Source of the DNA: JAIQGF01 sp051006995
GTDB lineage: Bacteria; Acidobacteriota; Terriglobia; Terriglobales; Acidobacteriaceae
Assembly: GCA_051006995.1 (NCBI GenBank)
Contig: JBPCSQ010000006.1
Span: 124,001 to 188,000, forward strand
Reading direction: 5' to 3'
Length of the DNA: 64,000 nt
The notes under the pieces were generated by a model. The model made no database searches. It was not told the origin of the DNA and was given only the letters and a program-made list of their open reading frames with translations. The position numbers and the translations under genes were made by a program. Positions 52,402-62,821 of the stretch are shown piece by piece; within the stretch, counting starts at the first letter, position 1, and every line of letters starts with the position of its first letter.

Positions 52402-54198
52402 TTATCCTGCGGCTGCGAATTCGTGTTCGCGGTCGCTGCCCCGGGCCGGGAAGAAAACAGAAAATACCGTGTAATGCCGATCCGGCTTCGCCTTGCTCCG
52501 CACAGCGATCGTTCCCCCGTGTTTTTCCACGATCTGTTTGGCCACCCACAGACCCAGTCCCGTTCCCGTCGCGTTTTTGGTGGTAAAGAATGGCTCGAAC
52601 ACGCTGCTCAAGTGCTCCGCGGCAATCCCACAGCCGTCATCCGCAATCGTGACCCGGACCCCTGATTCCGTTGCGTTTCCCCAGGCGTGCGAGCGCGACA
52701 CCTTCACCGCGATGCGTCCTCCGGCCGGTGCCGCATCCACTGCATTGGCGCACAAATTCGAGAATAGCTGGCGAAGTTCGCCACCGTACCCGAACATTTC
52801 GCACCCATCGTAGTCGGTGCGCAGCGAGATACGCCTGCTCGCCAGCCGGCTGGCGTACAAGCGCAAGACGCCGTTCAACAGTTCCGGAACCTCCAATGTC
52901 GCGGGCCCGGCTGCGTCGCGATAAAAACCCAGCGATTGTTTCGTGATGTGCGCGACCCGTCGCAACTCCTCGTCGGCCGCTCCCAGATGTTTGCGCACCG
53001 TTTCGCTGGCCGAGGGCTCGTTTCTTGCGATCCAAATCAGATTGGTCACAGCTTCCAGCGGATTGTTGATCTCGTGGGCAACGCTGGAGGCCATCCGTCC
53101 CACTGCCGCCAGCTTTTCCGTACGAACCAGGGCGGCTTGTGCCTGCTTGAGCTCGGTAATGTCCTGCGCGAACACGGTCAGCGCTAGCGCCGATGGGTAC
53201 AGGTTCAGCCGGAACCACTTCCCGTGCGCCCTGTCTTGGACCTCCAATGCTTCGGGAACCTGCGCTTCCATGGCTCGCCGAAAAGACTCTTCCACCATCG
53301 TCCCGAGGTTCTCAGGGAAGGCGTCCCAGTATTTCTCCCCGACCAGCGCCTGCCGCGGCTTGCCGGTCACTCGCACCGTCTGCTCGTTGACATACGCAAT
53401 TTTCCAATCGCGGTCGAGCAGGAGGAACATTTCAGAAATTCCCGAGAGCACGCTCTCGGTGCGCTGGTGGGCCGCCTCGGCCTCGTGCCGCGCCTGGTGC
53501 TCACGGTCGGCCAGATCGCGCAATTGGCGCGCCGTTTCCACCCGTTTCCGAAGGTCACGACCGACGAGCAGCCCCGCTACCACCACCAGCAAGGCCGTCA
53601 ATGCATGCGAGAACGGAATCGCCAGTTGCAGATACAACTCGCTCTGCTTCGCCTCGGCGGAGCGGCTGGCCAGCAGCCTCAGCTCCTCTGCTTTCATCTC
53701 GCCGAGCGCCTCGCGCACGGCATCCATCCTGGCCTTCCCGCCAGTGGTCAGGACCAGCTGTTTCGCGGCCTGATGTTTTCCTGCGGCCGTCAATGCAACC
53801 GCTTCTCCGAAGAACGCCATCGCGTCCTGCACCAGGACGCGCGTCCGGGCCAGATTCTTCTGCTGCCTGGGATTATCGGCGGTCAAGCTCGCTACCCGGT
53901 TCAGGTGGCTCTCCAGTTCCGGCTTGCCGAGCTCGTAGGGCTCGAGGTAGGTCCGGTCTCCTGTGTACAGGTAACCGCGTTCGCCGGTTTCGACATTCAG
54001 CATCGCGGCCACCGCACCATCCAGTTCGTCGGTGACAATCCGCGTGTGCTCAACCGCCTCATTGCTCCGGATCAGGGCCCTGGTAGCGTGCATGGACACC
54101 AGCGAATTGGCCACCACCACGGCGAGCAGTACGGCCGCGGCCAGCCACACTCCGGAACGATACCGCGCTCCAGGTTCTTGATTTGCCGTTTTGACCAT
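52402..54198 (-). CDS. CHASE3-PAS sensor histidine kinase
   Basis: The protein has 598 residues. Transmembrane helices at about 15-35 and 195-215 enclose a CHASE3-type helical sensor (NVETGERGYLYTGDRTYLEP). A PAS domain follows at about 240-355 (MFLLLDRDWKIAYVNEQTVR). The kinase core has VAHEINNPLEAVTNL (phospho-acceptor His), NLCANAVDAAPAGG, ADDGCGIA, FEPFFTTKN and GTGLGLWVAKQIV. It is transcribed after the response regulator at 54209-54625 with a 10-base gap, so the two are partners. The signal is unknown. Confidence 0.95.
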   Translation of the reverse strand: MVKTANQEPGARYRSGVWLAAAVLLAVVVANSLVSMHATRALIRSNEAVEHTRIVTDELDGAVAAMLNVETGERGYLYTGDRTYLEPYELGKPELESHLNRVASLTADNPRQQKNLARTRVLVQDAMAFFGEAVALTAAGKHQAAKQLVLTTGGKARMDAVREALGEMKAEELRLLASRSAEAKQSELYLQLAIPFSHALTALLVVVAGLLVGRDLRKRVETARQLRDLADREHQARHEAEAAHQRTESVLSGISEMFLLLDRDWKIAYVNEQTVRVTGKPRQALVGEKYWDAFPENLGTMVEESFRRAMEAQVPEALEVQDRAHGKWFRLNLYPSALALTVFAQDITELKQAQAALVRTEKLAAVGRMASSVAHEINNPLEAVTNLIWIARNEPSASETVRKHLGAADEELRRVAHITKQSLGFYRDAAGPATLEVPELLNGVLRLYASRLASRRISLRTDYDGCEMFGYGGELRQLFSNLCANAVDAAPAGGRIAVKVSRSHAWGNATESGVRVTIADDGCGIAAEHLSSVFEPFFTTKNATGTGLGLWVAKQIVEKHGGTIAVRSKAKPDRHYTVFSVFFPARGSDREHEFAAAG

Positions 54199-54208
54199 CA
54201 GCGAGTCT

Positions 54209-54625
54209 CTAGAATCCCAGCCGATGCAGGTGCGCCAGCAGGTCCTCGGGATGAAGTGGCTTGGCCAGAAGTTCGCACCGCAGCCCTTCGGCGCGCGCTT
54301 GTTTCACCATTTCCGCGGTGGCCGCCTGGCCGGAGAGCAGCAGGATCTTGGTGGACGGGCACGACCGCAGCAACCGCTTGGCGGTCTCAATTCCATTCAA
54401 CTCCGGCATGACCACGTCCGTGATCACCACGTCCGGACACTCCAACTCGGCCTGGTCAAGGGCAGCCTGCCCCGAATAGACAGGTACTGCTCTGAATCCG
54501 CTTAGATGTAGGATATGAGCGACGGTATCGGCAATGATAGGTTCGTCATCAACCACCAGCGCCCTGGGCTGAGGCACCTCGTCCTTCCGCCGTCGCGCTT
54601 CCTCGGCGGCAGACGCCGGCGGCAT
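54209..54625 (-). CDS. Single-domain response regulator
   Basis: With a start at 54625 the protein has 138 residues and consists only of a receiver domain. ALVVDDEPIIADTV carries the acidic pair, VVITDVVMPELNG the phospho-acceptor Asp, LLLSGQAA the switch residue region, and ELLAKPLHPEDLLAHL the conserved Lys. The frame continues to 54751 without an obvious start, so the N-terminus is uncertain. It has no output domain and may act by protein contact with the neighbouring kinase system. Confidence 0.85.
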   Translation of the reverse strand: MPPASAAEEARRRKDEVPQPRALVVDDEPIIADTVAHILHLSGFRAVPVYSGQAALDQAELECPDVVITDVVMPELNGIETAKRLLRSCPSTKILLLSGQAATAEMVKQARAEGLRCELLAKPLHPEDLLAHLHRLGF

Positions 54626-54786
54626 GGGTGGCTGGCCGCAGACCAATGGAAGCACCGGAATGGACGCCGCACGATACCAATCGGTGATCAAGAAAAATAA
54701 CCCCCACGTTAGCCCGAATCTATCACCCTTCCCGACGTTTTCCACCAGCAAATTTCAAATGCCAGCATCCGAAGGGGGTTCTCGGC

Positions 54787-54853
54787 GGTGGCGCATGGCT
54801 GGCGTTGCGGTGGCGCATGGCTGGCGTTGCGGAGGGTGCATGGCTGGCGTTGC
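54787..54853. repeat. Three tandem 22-23-bp units
   Basis: A unit reading GCATGGCTGGCGTTGCGG plus a short variable start occurs at 54787-54808, 54809-54830 and 54831-54853. The third copy has one extra base. It lies at the end of a kinase gene remnant. Confidence 0.85.
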
Positions 54854-54859
54854 GGAGGG

Positions 54860-54965
54860 TCCCTTTCAGGCACTCCATGGCGATGAACGGCTGGCCATCC
54901 GCCTCGTCAATTTCGTAAATCGTGCAGATGTTGGGATGATTCAGCGCCGAGAAGGCGAACGCTCT
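54860..54965 (-). pseudogene. Remnant of a Hanks-type Ser/Thr protein kinase gene
   Basis: The minus strand reads FAFSALNHPNICTIYEIDEA followed by DGQPFIAMECLKGTL, the helix C-to-hinge segment typical of acidobacterial PknB-like kinases. A TGA lies just upstream, and neither the Gly-rich loop nor the catalytic loop is present. It is a short relic beside tandem repeats. Confidence 0.8.
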
Positions 54966-54978
54966 TCAAAACTTGCGA

Positions 54979-56271
54979 CTACTTCCTCTCCAGCTTCGGA
55001 TGCCCGTCATCGGTCGTTTCCGCGCCCCGCCGCCGCAGCGTGGGATGAATTCCCTTCCCGCCGTCTATATGGTGCGCATTTTCCAATTCCTGCAAGCGCG
55101 CCTTGGCCTCCTGGAAGTCGCTGGTGTCCACCATGTATTCGCGCCGAGGCGGCAGGTAGCGCGCGATTTCGTCCTGCGCGCGCTTGATTCTGTCGCTGGT
55201 CATGGGATGGGTCGAAAACGCTCGCGAAAGCAGCCCTCGCTTCTTTTTCTGGTCGTGCAGCTTCTCGAAGAATCGAACAAATTCCTGCGGGTCGTAGCCG
55301 GTGGCGTACTGGTATTCCAGCCCGAGCATGTCCGCTTCGCGCTCCGCGTCGCGGCTGAATTTCAGGAACGACATCGGCACCGCCAGGCCGACAAACTGCC
55401 GCACCGCGTACCCGGCCGGTCCGCCGATAAAGATCAGCGGGATGGATGCCAGATTGAAAATTTCCGACCGCGTTGCGTTCTTGGTGGCGTGCCGCGCCGC
55501 CACGTGAGCGATCTCGTGCGCCATCACCCCCGCCAGCTCCGCTTCGTTTTCAGCCGCCAGGATCAGGCCGCTGTTGACGTAAAAAAATCCCCCCGGCAGC
55601 GCAAATGCGTTGATCTCGTCGTTGTCGATCACCTTGATGGTGAATGGCACCTTCGCGTCGGAGTTTCGCACCAGGTTCTGGCCCAACCGGTTGACGTACT
55701 CAACGATCACCGGATCCCGCACGAAGTGGGCCGTGCGTTCCACCTCCTCGGACAGCTCCTTGCCGAGGGCCCGCTCTTTTTCCAGCGAATAAAAGTCCAG
55801 GCCGTGGCCGACATTGCGGTCGCCAATCTTGTCCACGTTATATTTGCTCGGAATTGGCGGCTGGCTCGCCCCCACCGGCGCGGAAGGCGGCCTCTGGATC
55901 ATCAACTCCAACTCCGGCGCCTGCGCCAGCTCGCTGACGTTGATGTCCATCACGTACGGTGGCCCGAGGATTTCCGTGATTACCGTGGCCACGTGCGACG
56001 GCTGCGGCTCCGGACGCCCCGCCACCGCCACCGCATTCGCCTGCTGTTGCTCCACCGTGCCCGGAGGCGTGGCCGTGTGCTCCTGGCCCGTGAGTCCGTG
56101 CGCCGCTTCGTGTGTAAGTTTGGGGGGAGAATCGGGGGGGTTGCTTTGGGCGTAGGCTGACGGAACGAACGTGGCGATGATCCCCGCCAGCAGCCATAGC
56201 CCGCATTGCCTGCAGCCTGGAGCCCGAAGCCTGAGGCCTAAGAGAGAGCCGAACAACCGGAGTACCCGCAC
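54979..56271 (-). CDS. Periplasmic M48-family zinc metalloprotease
   Basis: The protein has 430 residues with a signal peptide ending at SAYAQ (about residue 41). A Pro/Gln-rich linker fills 42-150. The protease domain has GVMAHEIAHVAARH, with zinc ligands His252 and His256 and catalytic Glu253, and a downstream EREADMLGLEY with the third ligand. Family members such as BepA/LoiP act in outer-membrane protein quality control. It lacks the TPR tail of BepA; the C-terminal part is short (about residues 390-430). It is followed on the same strand by the kinase remnant. Confidence 0.92.
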   Translation of the reverse strand: MRVLRLFGSLLGLRLRAPGCRQCGLWLLAGIIATFVPSAYAQSNPPDSPPKLTHEAAHGLTGQEHTATPPGTVEQQQANAVAVAGRPEPQPSHVATVITEILGPPYVMDINVSELAQAPELELMIQRPPSAPVGASQPPIPSKYNVDKIGDRNVGHGLDFYSLEKERALGKELSEEVERTAHFVRDPVIVEYVNRLGQNLVRNSDAKVPFTIKVIDNDEINAFALPGGFFYVNSGLILAAENEAELAGVMAHEIAHVAARHATKNATRSEIFNLASIPLIFIGGPAGYAVRQFVGLAVPMSFLKFSRDAEREADMLGLEYQYATGYDPQEFVRFFEKLHDQKKKRGLLSRAFSTHPMTSDRIKRAQDEIARYLPPRREYMVDTSDFQEAKARLQELENAHHIDGGKGIHPTLRRRGAETTDDGHPKLERK

Positions 56272-56620
56272 GTGACACCGAGCCGACTGGGTTCCGCGCC
56301 TTGCGGCGCGGGTGGTTACTTAGAGCAGCAGCTCCAACCCGCTGTTGCCCTACAAGTAAACATCTACTTTGTGAGATTAATTCCGACGTTACTGCGGTTG
56401 TCGCGCCAGCTCGCCCCTGAGTCTCCTCCACTCAGGTTCTTGACAATTCCCGTTCTGTCAATTTAGACTTAGCACTCGAAAGGCGGGAGTGCTAACACTC
56501 GGCCCAGCTCAGCTCTCGTCGCAATTCAGCTATTCGGTGCAACGACTTGATTGCAAGCTGGTTAGCTGATGGTCTGAATATCAAAAATAGACGTAACAAA
56601 TGAACGAAGGAGGTTGTTTC
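56272..56620. promoter_or_regulatory. Leader region of the groESL operon
   Basis: About 350 bases upstream of groES with no coding frame. TTGACA (56440-56445) and TAGACT (56464-56469) form a sigma-70-type promoter with 18-bp spacing overlapping the CIRCE element. AAGGAGG lies just before the groES start. Confidence 0.7.
56469..56495. promoter_or_regulatory. CIRCE operator for HrcA
   Basis: TTAGCACTC (56469-56477) and GAGTGCTAA (56487-56495) are perfect 9-bp arms separated by 9 bases, the canonical HrcA binding site for heat-shock control of groESL. Confidence 0.97.
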
Positions 56621-56947
56621 ATGGCTAAGTTGACTCCCCTGCATGACCGCATCCTGGTCCGCCGGGTGGAAGAGGCAGAAACCACGCGGGGCGGCATCAT
56701 TATCCCCGACACCGCCAAGGACAAGCCGCAGGAAGGTGAAGTCATCGCGGTAGGCAAAGGCAAAGTAAACGAGGAAGGCAAAGTTCGTCCACTGGATGTG
56801 AAAGAGGGCGACCGCATCCTGTTCGGCAAGTACGCCGGCACGGAAATCAAGATCGACAACGAAGAGTTGGTGATCATGCGCGAAGAAGAGGTGCTCGGCA
56901 CCCTCAGCGGCGCGCGCAAGTCGGAAAAAGCGGGAGCACATAAATAG
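56621..56947 (+). CDS. groS: Co-chaperonin GroES
   Basis: The ATG at 56621 follows AAGGAGG and gives 108 residues, about ten longer than usual because of a charged C-terminal tail (SGARKSEKAGAHK). MAKLTPLHDRILVRRVEEAE is the family opening; TRGGIIIPDTAKDKPQEG is the mobile loop that contacts GroEL, and GDRILFGKYAGTEIKIDNEE closes the fold. It caps the GroEL ring for ATP-driven folding. It is controlled by the CIRCE element upstream and followed by groEL after 130 bases. Confidence 0.98.
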   Translation: MAKLTPLHDRILVRRVEEAETTRGGIIIPDTAKDKPQEGEVIAVGKGKVNEEGKVRPLDVKEGDRILFGKYAGTEIKIDNEELVIMREEEVLGTLSGARKSEKAGAHK

Positions 56948-57077
56948 TCGCCAGTCCCTAGTCGCTAGACCCTAGCGCACCAGCCAACGGACTGAAGCGA
57001 CTGACAGACTGAACGACTCAAGAGACATTTCGGGCAACGAGCTGCCCAAAGAAACGAAATCGAAGGAGAGGTAACGC

Positions 57078-58748
<1,671 letters not shown>

Positions 58749-58815
58749 CAACAGCTATTAGCAATTAGCTTTTAGCTGGAGCGCGCTCGCCCCCGAGCGC
58801 GATTGAAGACTCACC

Positions 58816-58843
58816 GCCCCGCTCGAAAGAGCGGGGCTTTTTT
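58816..58843 (+). terminator. Intrinsic terminator of groESL
   Basis: GCCCCGCTC (58816-58824), loop GAAA, GAGCGGGGC (58829-58837), then six T residues. Confidence 0.95.
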
Positions 58844-58926
58844 GTTTTGGCAAACGATCACCGACCGACCAACGACGTTTCGCCGTCGACCATCGACTGT
58901 CGACCAGTCTCGTATGTGTCTCGGTA

Positions 58927-59493
58927 GTGAAAGCGGTAATATTGGTCCGCTTGCCGCCTATTCCAAAGAAAACTCGCCAGACGCACCCGCTGACCTGGCT
59001 CGTCCTGGTCCTCATATTGGCCATGGGCGCGCTGTTCATGATGGAAAACTTCGTAACTGTGCAGAAGAGTCGGGCAGCGGCGGAAGAAGCCGGGGCCGCA
59101 AGCGTTCTTCGCAGCATCAGCCACTGTGCCTCGCAATATGAATCGAAGCATCACTCGCATGCTTCGACTCTGGCGGAGATGGCGACCGAAGGCTGCCTCG
59201 ATGCTGCTACGGTTTCCGGCAAGAAGGGGGAGTACAGGATTTCCTACAGCGCTGCACCCAGCGACGCCATCCAACAGATCACTACGTGGCACGCGCACGC
59301 GCAGCCAATCGCGTACCGCTGGCTGACGAGAAGCTTCTTCATCGACAACTCCGGAGTGATGCGCGCCACCGACGAGCACCGGCCAGCGACACCGAAAGAT
59401 CCGGCGTTCGAATCCATTACCTGGAGCTTCACCGAGGAGCAGCAAAAGATCCCGCGTGCCAATGAGCAGAAAGTTGGTGCCCCAGCCCGGTAG
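58927..59493 (+). CDS. Membrane-anchored protein, pilin-like layout
   Basis: The protein has 188 residues from a GTG start with weak ribosome-site support. A basic N-terminus is followed by a transmembrane helix (about 24-40, WLVLVLILAMGALFMMENF) and a soluble domain with SVLRSISHCASQYESKHHSH, then ASTLAEMATEGCLDAATVSG. This resembles the helix-plus-loop layout of minor pilins, but there is no prepilin peptidase site. Two cysteines about 26 residues apart may form a disulfide. The function is unknown. Confidence 0.65.
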   Translation: MKAVILVRLPPIPKKTRQTHPLTWLVLVLILAMGALFMMENFVTVQKSRAAAEEAGAASVLRSISHCASQYESKHHSHASTLAEMATEGCLDAATVSGKKGEYRISYSAAPSDAIQQITTWHAHAQPIAYRWLTRSFFIDNSGVMRATDEHRPATPKDPAFESITWSFTEEQQKIPRANEQKVGAPAR

Positions 59494-59655
59494 CCTGGGG
59501 CAGATGTGGGTTGATCAGGCCATCGGAAGCAAAGGCCCACTAAAGATCAGGCAGACTTTGCTGCTGGAAATTAACCGTGGTCGTATCAGCGGCGTTGCCG
59601 TTGCCAGTCGTCAACATTCCCCATCCGACCGGAACTCCGATCCAGCTCAAAAAAA

Positions 59656-59685
59656 GGCCCCGCTCGAAAAGAGCAGGGCCTTTTT
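59656..59685. terminator. Bidirectional terminator
   Basis: GGCCC-C-GCTC and GAGC-A-GGGCC around a GAAAA loop, with A-run before and T-run after. It lies between the convergent genes ending at 59493 and 59707. Confidence 0.9.
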
Positions 59686-59706
59686 GTTCGGACTTAAGCA
59701 CGTCGC

Positions 59707-60207
59707 TCAGCCGACATGAAGGGTTGTGGTTTTACTCACGAGCACGGCAACGCGCTCGCGGAAGATCTCGCGGCCGTCGGAATCACGCAACTCGATGTTG
59801 TGGGTGCCGGGCCGAAGCGCGAATTTCTTAGCTTTCCCCAGCTTGTCGGCAAAACCGCCGTCCACGTACACCGAGGCGTCCTTGTCCTTGACGTCCTTGG
59901 CGTCGATCTTCACGTAGCCGAAGTTCTGAGCCATGTAATCCGGCTCATAAGCGTACGGGTACGGGTAATCGAGAAACGGATCGAAGACCCGGTTGGGTTC
60001 CACGACCACGACCCGCTGCCCTGGCTGTGCCGCCGTCGTCTGCGCCGGCGCGCTCTGCGCGGGCGCAGGTTGTTTGGCCATCGGAGCAGGCGCATGGGGC
60101 GGCGTCTTTGCCGCCGGCATCTGTGCAGATGCGCTCATCGCAATGCAGAGCAGCAGGCTGCCCAATATCGCCGAAAATTCCTTGCCTCTCATCCAAAACC
60201 ATCGCAT
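59707..60207 (-). CDS. Exported PEGA-like domain protein
   Basis: The ATG at 60207 follows AAAGGGGG and gives 166 residues. A signal peptide ends at SASAQ (about residue 26). A Pro/Ala/Gln-rich linker (27-65) precedes a small beta domain with YVKIDAKDVKDKDASVYVDG, then FALRPGTHNIELRDSDGREI. The VYVDGxxxG...LxPGxHxIEL pattern is that of PEGA domains, surface-layer-like repeats. It is probably cell-wall or outer-membrane associated. Confidence 0.8.
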   Translation of the reverse strand: MRWFWMRGKEFSAILGSLLLCIAMSASAQMPAAKTPPHAPAPMAKQPAPAQSAPAQTTAAQPGQRVVVVEPNRVFDPFLDYPYPYAYEPDYMAQNFGYVKIDAKDVKDKDASVYVDGGFADKLGKAKKFALRPGTHNIELRDSDGREIFRERVAVLVSKTTTLHVG

Positions 60208-60585
60208 AACACACCCCCTTTCTCTCTTTCGTGCGTTGCGAACGGGAATTGGGGTAATGCTTGATAATGTGATGCCCCGTGCGAAACGGGCCGATGCCCT
60301 GGTAGACCTTGCAAACAAAGGACTTAAGTATTGCTGGTGACGACGAGCCGCTCAGATCGTCCCTGAGAGTCGGATGCCAGAGAATGTTTCGGAAGGGCAA
60401 TCATCGTGCCACAAAGAGCGATTAAAACGACACCGCGGGTTCAGCCGCTGCGGTGGGAGCACCGGCCTTTCGGCCAGTGACTCGAGCATCAGAACATTCG
60501 CGCTTTAGCACTGATCCATTCGCTTTGACGTTGTTCATCGAACGGGAGCGACCGCGCATCAGATGATGGATCAGAGGACTTCAGA
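60208..60585. other. Intergenic region with dispersed repeat copy 2
   Basis: About 380 bases without coding character. It contains the repeat GGTGGGAGCACCGGCC at 60452-60480, a near copy of 46159-46187. Confidence 0.5.
60452..60480. repeat. Dispersed palindromic repeat, copy 2
   Basis: GGTGGGAGCACCGGCC followed by TTTCGGCCAGTGA; the first 16 bases are identical to the copy at 46159. Confidence 0.6.
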
Positions 60586-60795
60586 ATGGCTTTTCCCATT
60601 AAAAGGTGCGCTGTTTGCGGCGAGGAATTCGAGTTGAAGCCGGATAAGCCTGGCTTCGCCAACCGCTGCCCGGACTGCACCGACGCCGAGGCCGATGCGA
60701 AAACGAAGGCCGCCGCCGAATCCAAAGCCACCCGGGAGCAGAACGCAGCACGGCGCGAAGCGATGCGCAATCTGCTGTACCGCAAAGACAGCTAG
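60586..60795 (+). CDS. Small zinc-ribbon protein
   Basis: The protein has 69 residues. CAVCGEEFELKPDKPGFANR then CPDC gives two CxxC pairs, a minimal zinc ribbon. The remaining 40 residues are Ala/Glu/Lys/Arg-rich and probably form one long helix (DAEADAKTKAAAESKATREQ). The open frame starts with a clear ATG. Such proteins are widespread and poorly characterised. It is upstream of, but probably not coupled to, the methyltransferase gene. Confidence 0.75.
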   Translation: MAFPIKRCAVCGEEFELKPDKPGFANRCPDCTDAEADAKTKAAAESKATREQNAARREAMRNLLYRKDS

Positions 60796-60865
60796 TCCCT
60801 GGAGCTAGATCTGGCTGCCAGACCCTTGTGCAGCGAAAGCCGCTGCTCTACATTATTTCCGGGGC

Positions 60866-61618
60866 ATGCAAAGACGGATGGCGAAGGAAGTACACGTGCC
60901 CTTCAGCAACGTTTACAGTGACGCCGTCCGCGCCGAGGCCTACGCGCAGCTCGAATTTGCCAACACCTACTACCTGGCCTATCGCGATCTTCCCGACATC
61001 TTTCGCCGGCACGTCAAGGGGACGCGCGCGCTGGATTTCGGGTGCGGCACGGGGCGATCCACCCGGTTCGCCCGGGAGCGCGGATTCAATGTCATCGGCG
61101 TGGACACTGCGCCCGAGATGATCGAGAAGGCCCGCCAGCTTGATCCGGCCGGCGATTATCGCCTGATCCCGGGAGACGACCTGAGCGCCTTCTCGCGTGC
61201 GTCGTTCGATCTTGTGCTTTCGTTGTTTACCTTCGACAACATTGCCGGCTTGGAAACGAAGGTGCGGCTCTTCCGCGATCTCGGCGCGCTGCTGAACGAC
61301 TCAGGACGGATGGTGAGTGTGGTGTCGGCGCCGGAAATCTACTGGAACGAGTGGGCATCGTTCTCCACGCGCGATTATCCCGAGAACCGCCAGGCGCAGG
61401 CCGGAGACGTGGTGCGGATCATCACCACGGATTTTCCGGACCGCCGTCCAGCCGAGGACATTCTATGTCCCGACGAAACCTATCGGGGCATCTACGCGCG
61501 CGCCGGGCTCGCCGTCGAAGCCATGTACAAACCGCTCGCCACCGGCAGCGAACCGTACAAGTGGGTCAACGAAACCACAATCGCGCCGTGGGTGATTTAC
61601 GTGTTAGAGCGAAGTTGA
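60866..61618 (+). CDS. Class I SAM-dependent methyltransferase
   Basis: The protein has 250 residues (or 246 from the ATG at 60878). Motif I is ALDFGCGTGRSTRFA (SAM glycine loop), motif II includes VIGVDTAPEMIEKARQ with the ribose-binding Asp, and SFDLVLSLFTFDNI is motif IV. It transfers a methyl group to an unidentified acceptor, probably small-molecule given the UbiE-like layout. No neighbouring pathway genes clarify it. Confidence 0.88.
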   Translation: MQRRMAKEVHVPFSNVYSDAVRAEAYAQLEFANTYYLAYRDLPDIFRRHVKGTRALDFGCGTGRSTRFARERGFNVIGVDTAPEMIEKARQLDPAGDYRLIPGDDLSAFSRASFDLVLSLFTFDNIAGLETKVRLFRDLGALLNDSGRMVSVVSAPEIYWNEWASFSTRDYPENRQAQAGDVVRIITTDFPDRRPAEDILCPDETYRGIYARAGLAVEAMYKPLATGSEPYKWVNETTIAPWVIYVLERS

Positions 61619-61693
61619 ATTCGAGTCTTCCGAGTTCCCACATTTGCCAAAAACTCGGCAGATGTGGGGCACCCGAAGGCGCACCGTCGGTAG

Positions 61694-62137
61694 TTAGTGA
61701 CGCGAGTCTTTGGAACCCACCTCAAAGAGCCGCTTGGTCATCAGCACCAAGCCAAGGGTCTGCGTCCACTCGGAAACAATGTTGCCCACTACTTGTCCCC
61801 ACTTGGAGTTCACGTCCATGTGAACGTACGCCCATATCCACACGGCGCCGGTGAGCAAAAGAAAAATTGTGAGCGAGTGGTCGCGCACGAATTCTTCGAC
61901 TGCGTTGGGCAGAATGCCGCGCGGCTGGCGGCTTTCGGCGGAGCCGCGCTCGTACAGGTGCTTGGTGGCCAGGACCATGACCACCAGTCCACTCCAGTCG
62001 GCAATGGCGTTGCCGAAGAACGCGCCCAGGTGTGTGTCGGGCGAGGAGCGCGTGTACATCACGATCCAGCCAGCGAGAATGCCGACGGCGACGAGTGATA
62101 GCGAATGGCGGTGATACCACGGGTGGCGGTGCGTCAT
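61694..62137 (-). CDS. Small membrane protein with internal duplication
   Basis: The ATG at 62137 gives 147 residues; the much longer open frame upstream is an antisense shadow. About four hydrophobic helices form two similar halves: the first ends FFGNAIADWSGLVVMVLATK then HLYERGSAESR, and the second ends VVGNIVSEWTQTLGLVLMTK then RLFEVGSKDSR. The duplicated unit is a two-helix hairpin. I do not recognise the family or a function. Confidence 0.75.
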   Translation of the reverse strand: MTHRHPWYHRHSLSLVAVGILAGWIVMYTRSSPDTHLGAFFGNAIADWSGLVVMVLATKHLYERGSAESRQPRGILPNAVEEFVRDHSLTIFLLLTGAVWIWAYVHMDVNSKWGQVVGNIVSEWTQTLGLVLMTKRLFEVGSKDSRH

Positions 62138-62164
62138 GCGTACATAGTACCGGGGAGCTCTGGG

Positions 62165-62192
62165 CTTTCGGCCTTCGGCTTTCGGCTTTCGG
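62165..62192. repeat. Four tandem 7-mers (CTTTCGG)
   Basis: CTTTCGG occurs at 62165-62171, 62179-62185 and 62186-62192, with CCTTCGG at 62172-62178. It lies just upstream of the duplicated membrane protein gene on its strand. Confidence 0.8.
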
Positions 62193-62358
62193 CAGACGGC
62201 GCACGGTAACTGCAGACGGCGTCGAAAAAGTTGCGGTCTTTTTTCTTGGTACTTGGTATTCGGTACTGCTTGCACGTAACAATTCTTTACGCAACTCCTG
62301 CGATGAGCGGGGTTCACACTCCCAAGGGCCGAAGGATCGGACCCGGAGGTGAAGGACC

Positions 62359-62688
62359 ATGAAACGAATTCTGATGGGAGCGTTGTTACTGGCGGCCCTG
62401 GGCGGCAGCAGCTTGATGGCGCAGGACCGAGACGATTGGGGCTGGCGCGCACGCCGTCACGATATGCGGCAGGATTATCGTGACCGGCGCAACGACTGGC
62501 GCGATATCCGGCAGGACAACCGCAGCATCGCGCAGGATCGCGCCGAACTGCGGCACGATTACGCCGTCCACGATTACGCGGCGGCCCGGCGCGAGCGCGC
62601 CGAGATCCGCGCCAAGGAACGCGACCTGCGCCGCGACCACCGCGACGTTCGGCGCGACAACCGCGACATCCGCAACGATTGGCGGTAG
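62359..62688 (+). CDS. Exported Arg/Asp-rich low-complexity protein
   Basis: The protein has 109 residues with a signal peptide ending at SLMAQ (about residue 22). The rest is nearly all Arg, Asp and aromatic or hydrophobic residues in repeats of the type RxDxRDxRNDWRDIR, giving a highly charged helix. GGAGGTGAAGG upstream is a good ribosome site. Similar short periplasmic proteins occur widely in Acidobacteriota; the role is unknown. A terminator follows. Confidence 0.75.
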   Translation: MKRILMGALLLAALGGSSLMAQDRDDWGWRARRHDMRQDYRDRRNDWRDIRQDNRSIAQDRAELRHDYAVHDYAAARRERAEIRAKERDLRRDHRDVRRDNRDIRNDWR

Positions 62689-62713
62689 AACAGTTTTTCC
62701 CCGGGCACGAAAG

Positions 62714-62738
62714 CGGGCAGCTTCGGCTGCCCGTTTTT
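62714..62738 (+). terminator. Intrinsic terminator
   Basis: CGGGCAGC (62714-62721), TTCG loop, GCTGCCCG (62726-62733), then five T residues. Confidence 0.93.
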
Positions 62739-62821
62739 GTTTGGCGCGGTCCATGCTCGCCGGCGGCCTGTCTTGACCGGAATTTCGCGTCTCGCGTATC
62801 GTTTTTGCCCATTGGAGGAGG

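Noticed and set aside
54787..54853. CRISPR array
   Set aside because: The units are directly adjacent with no spacers.
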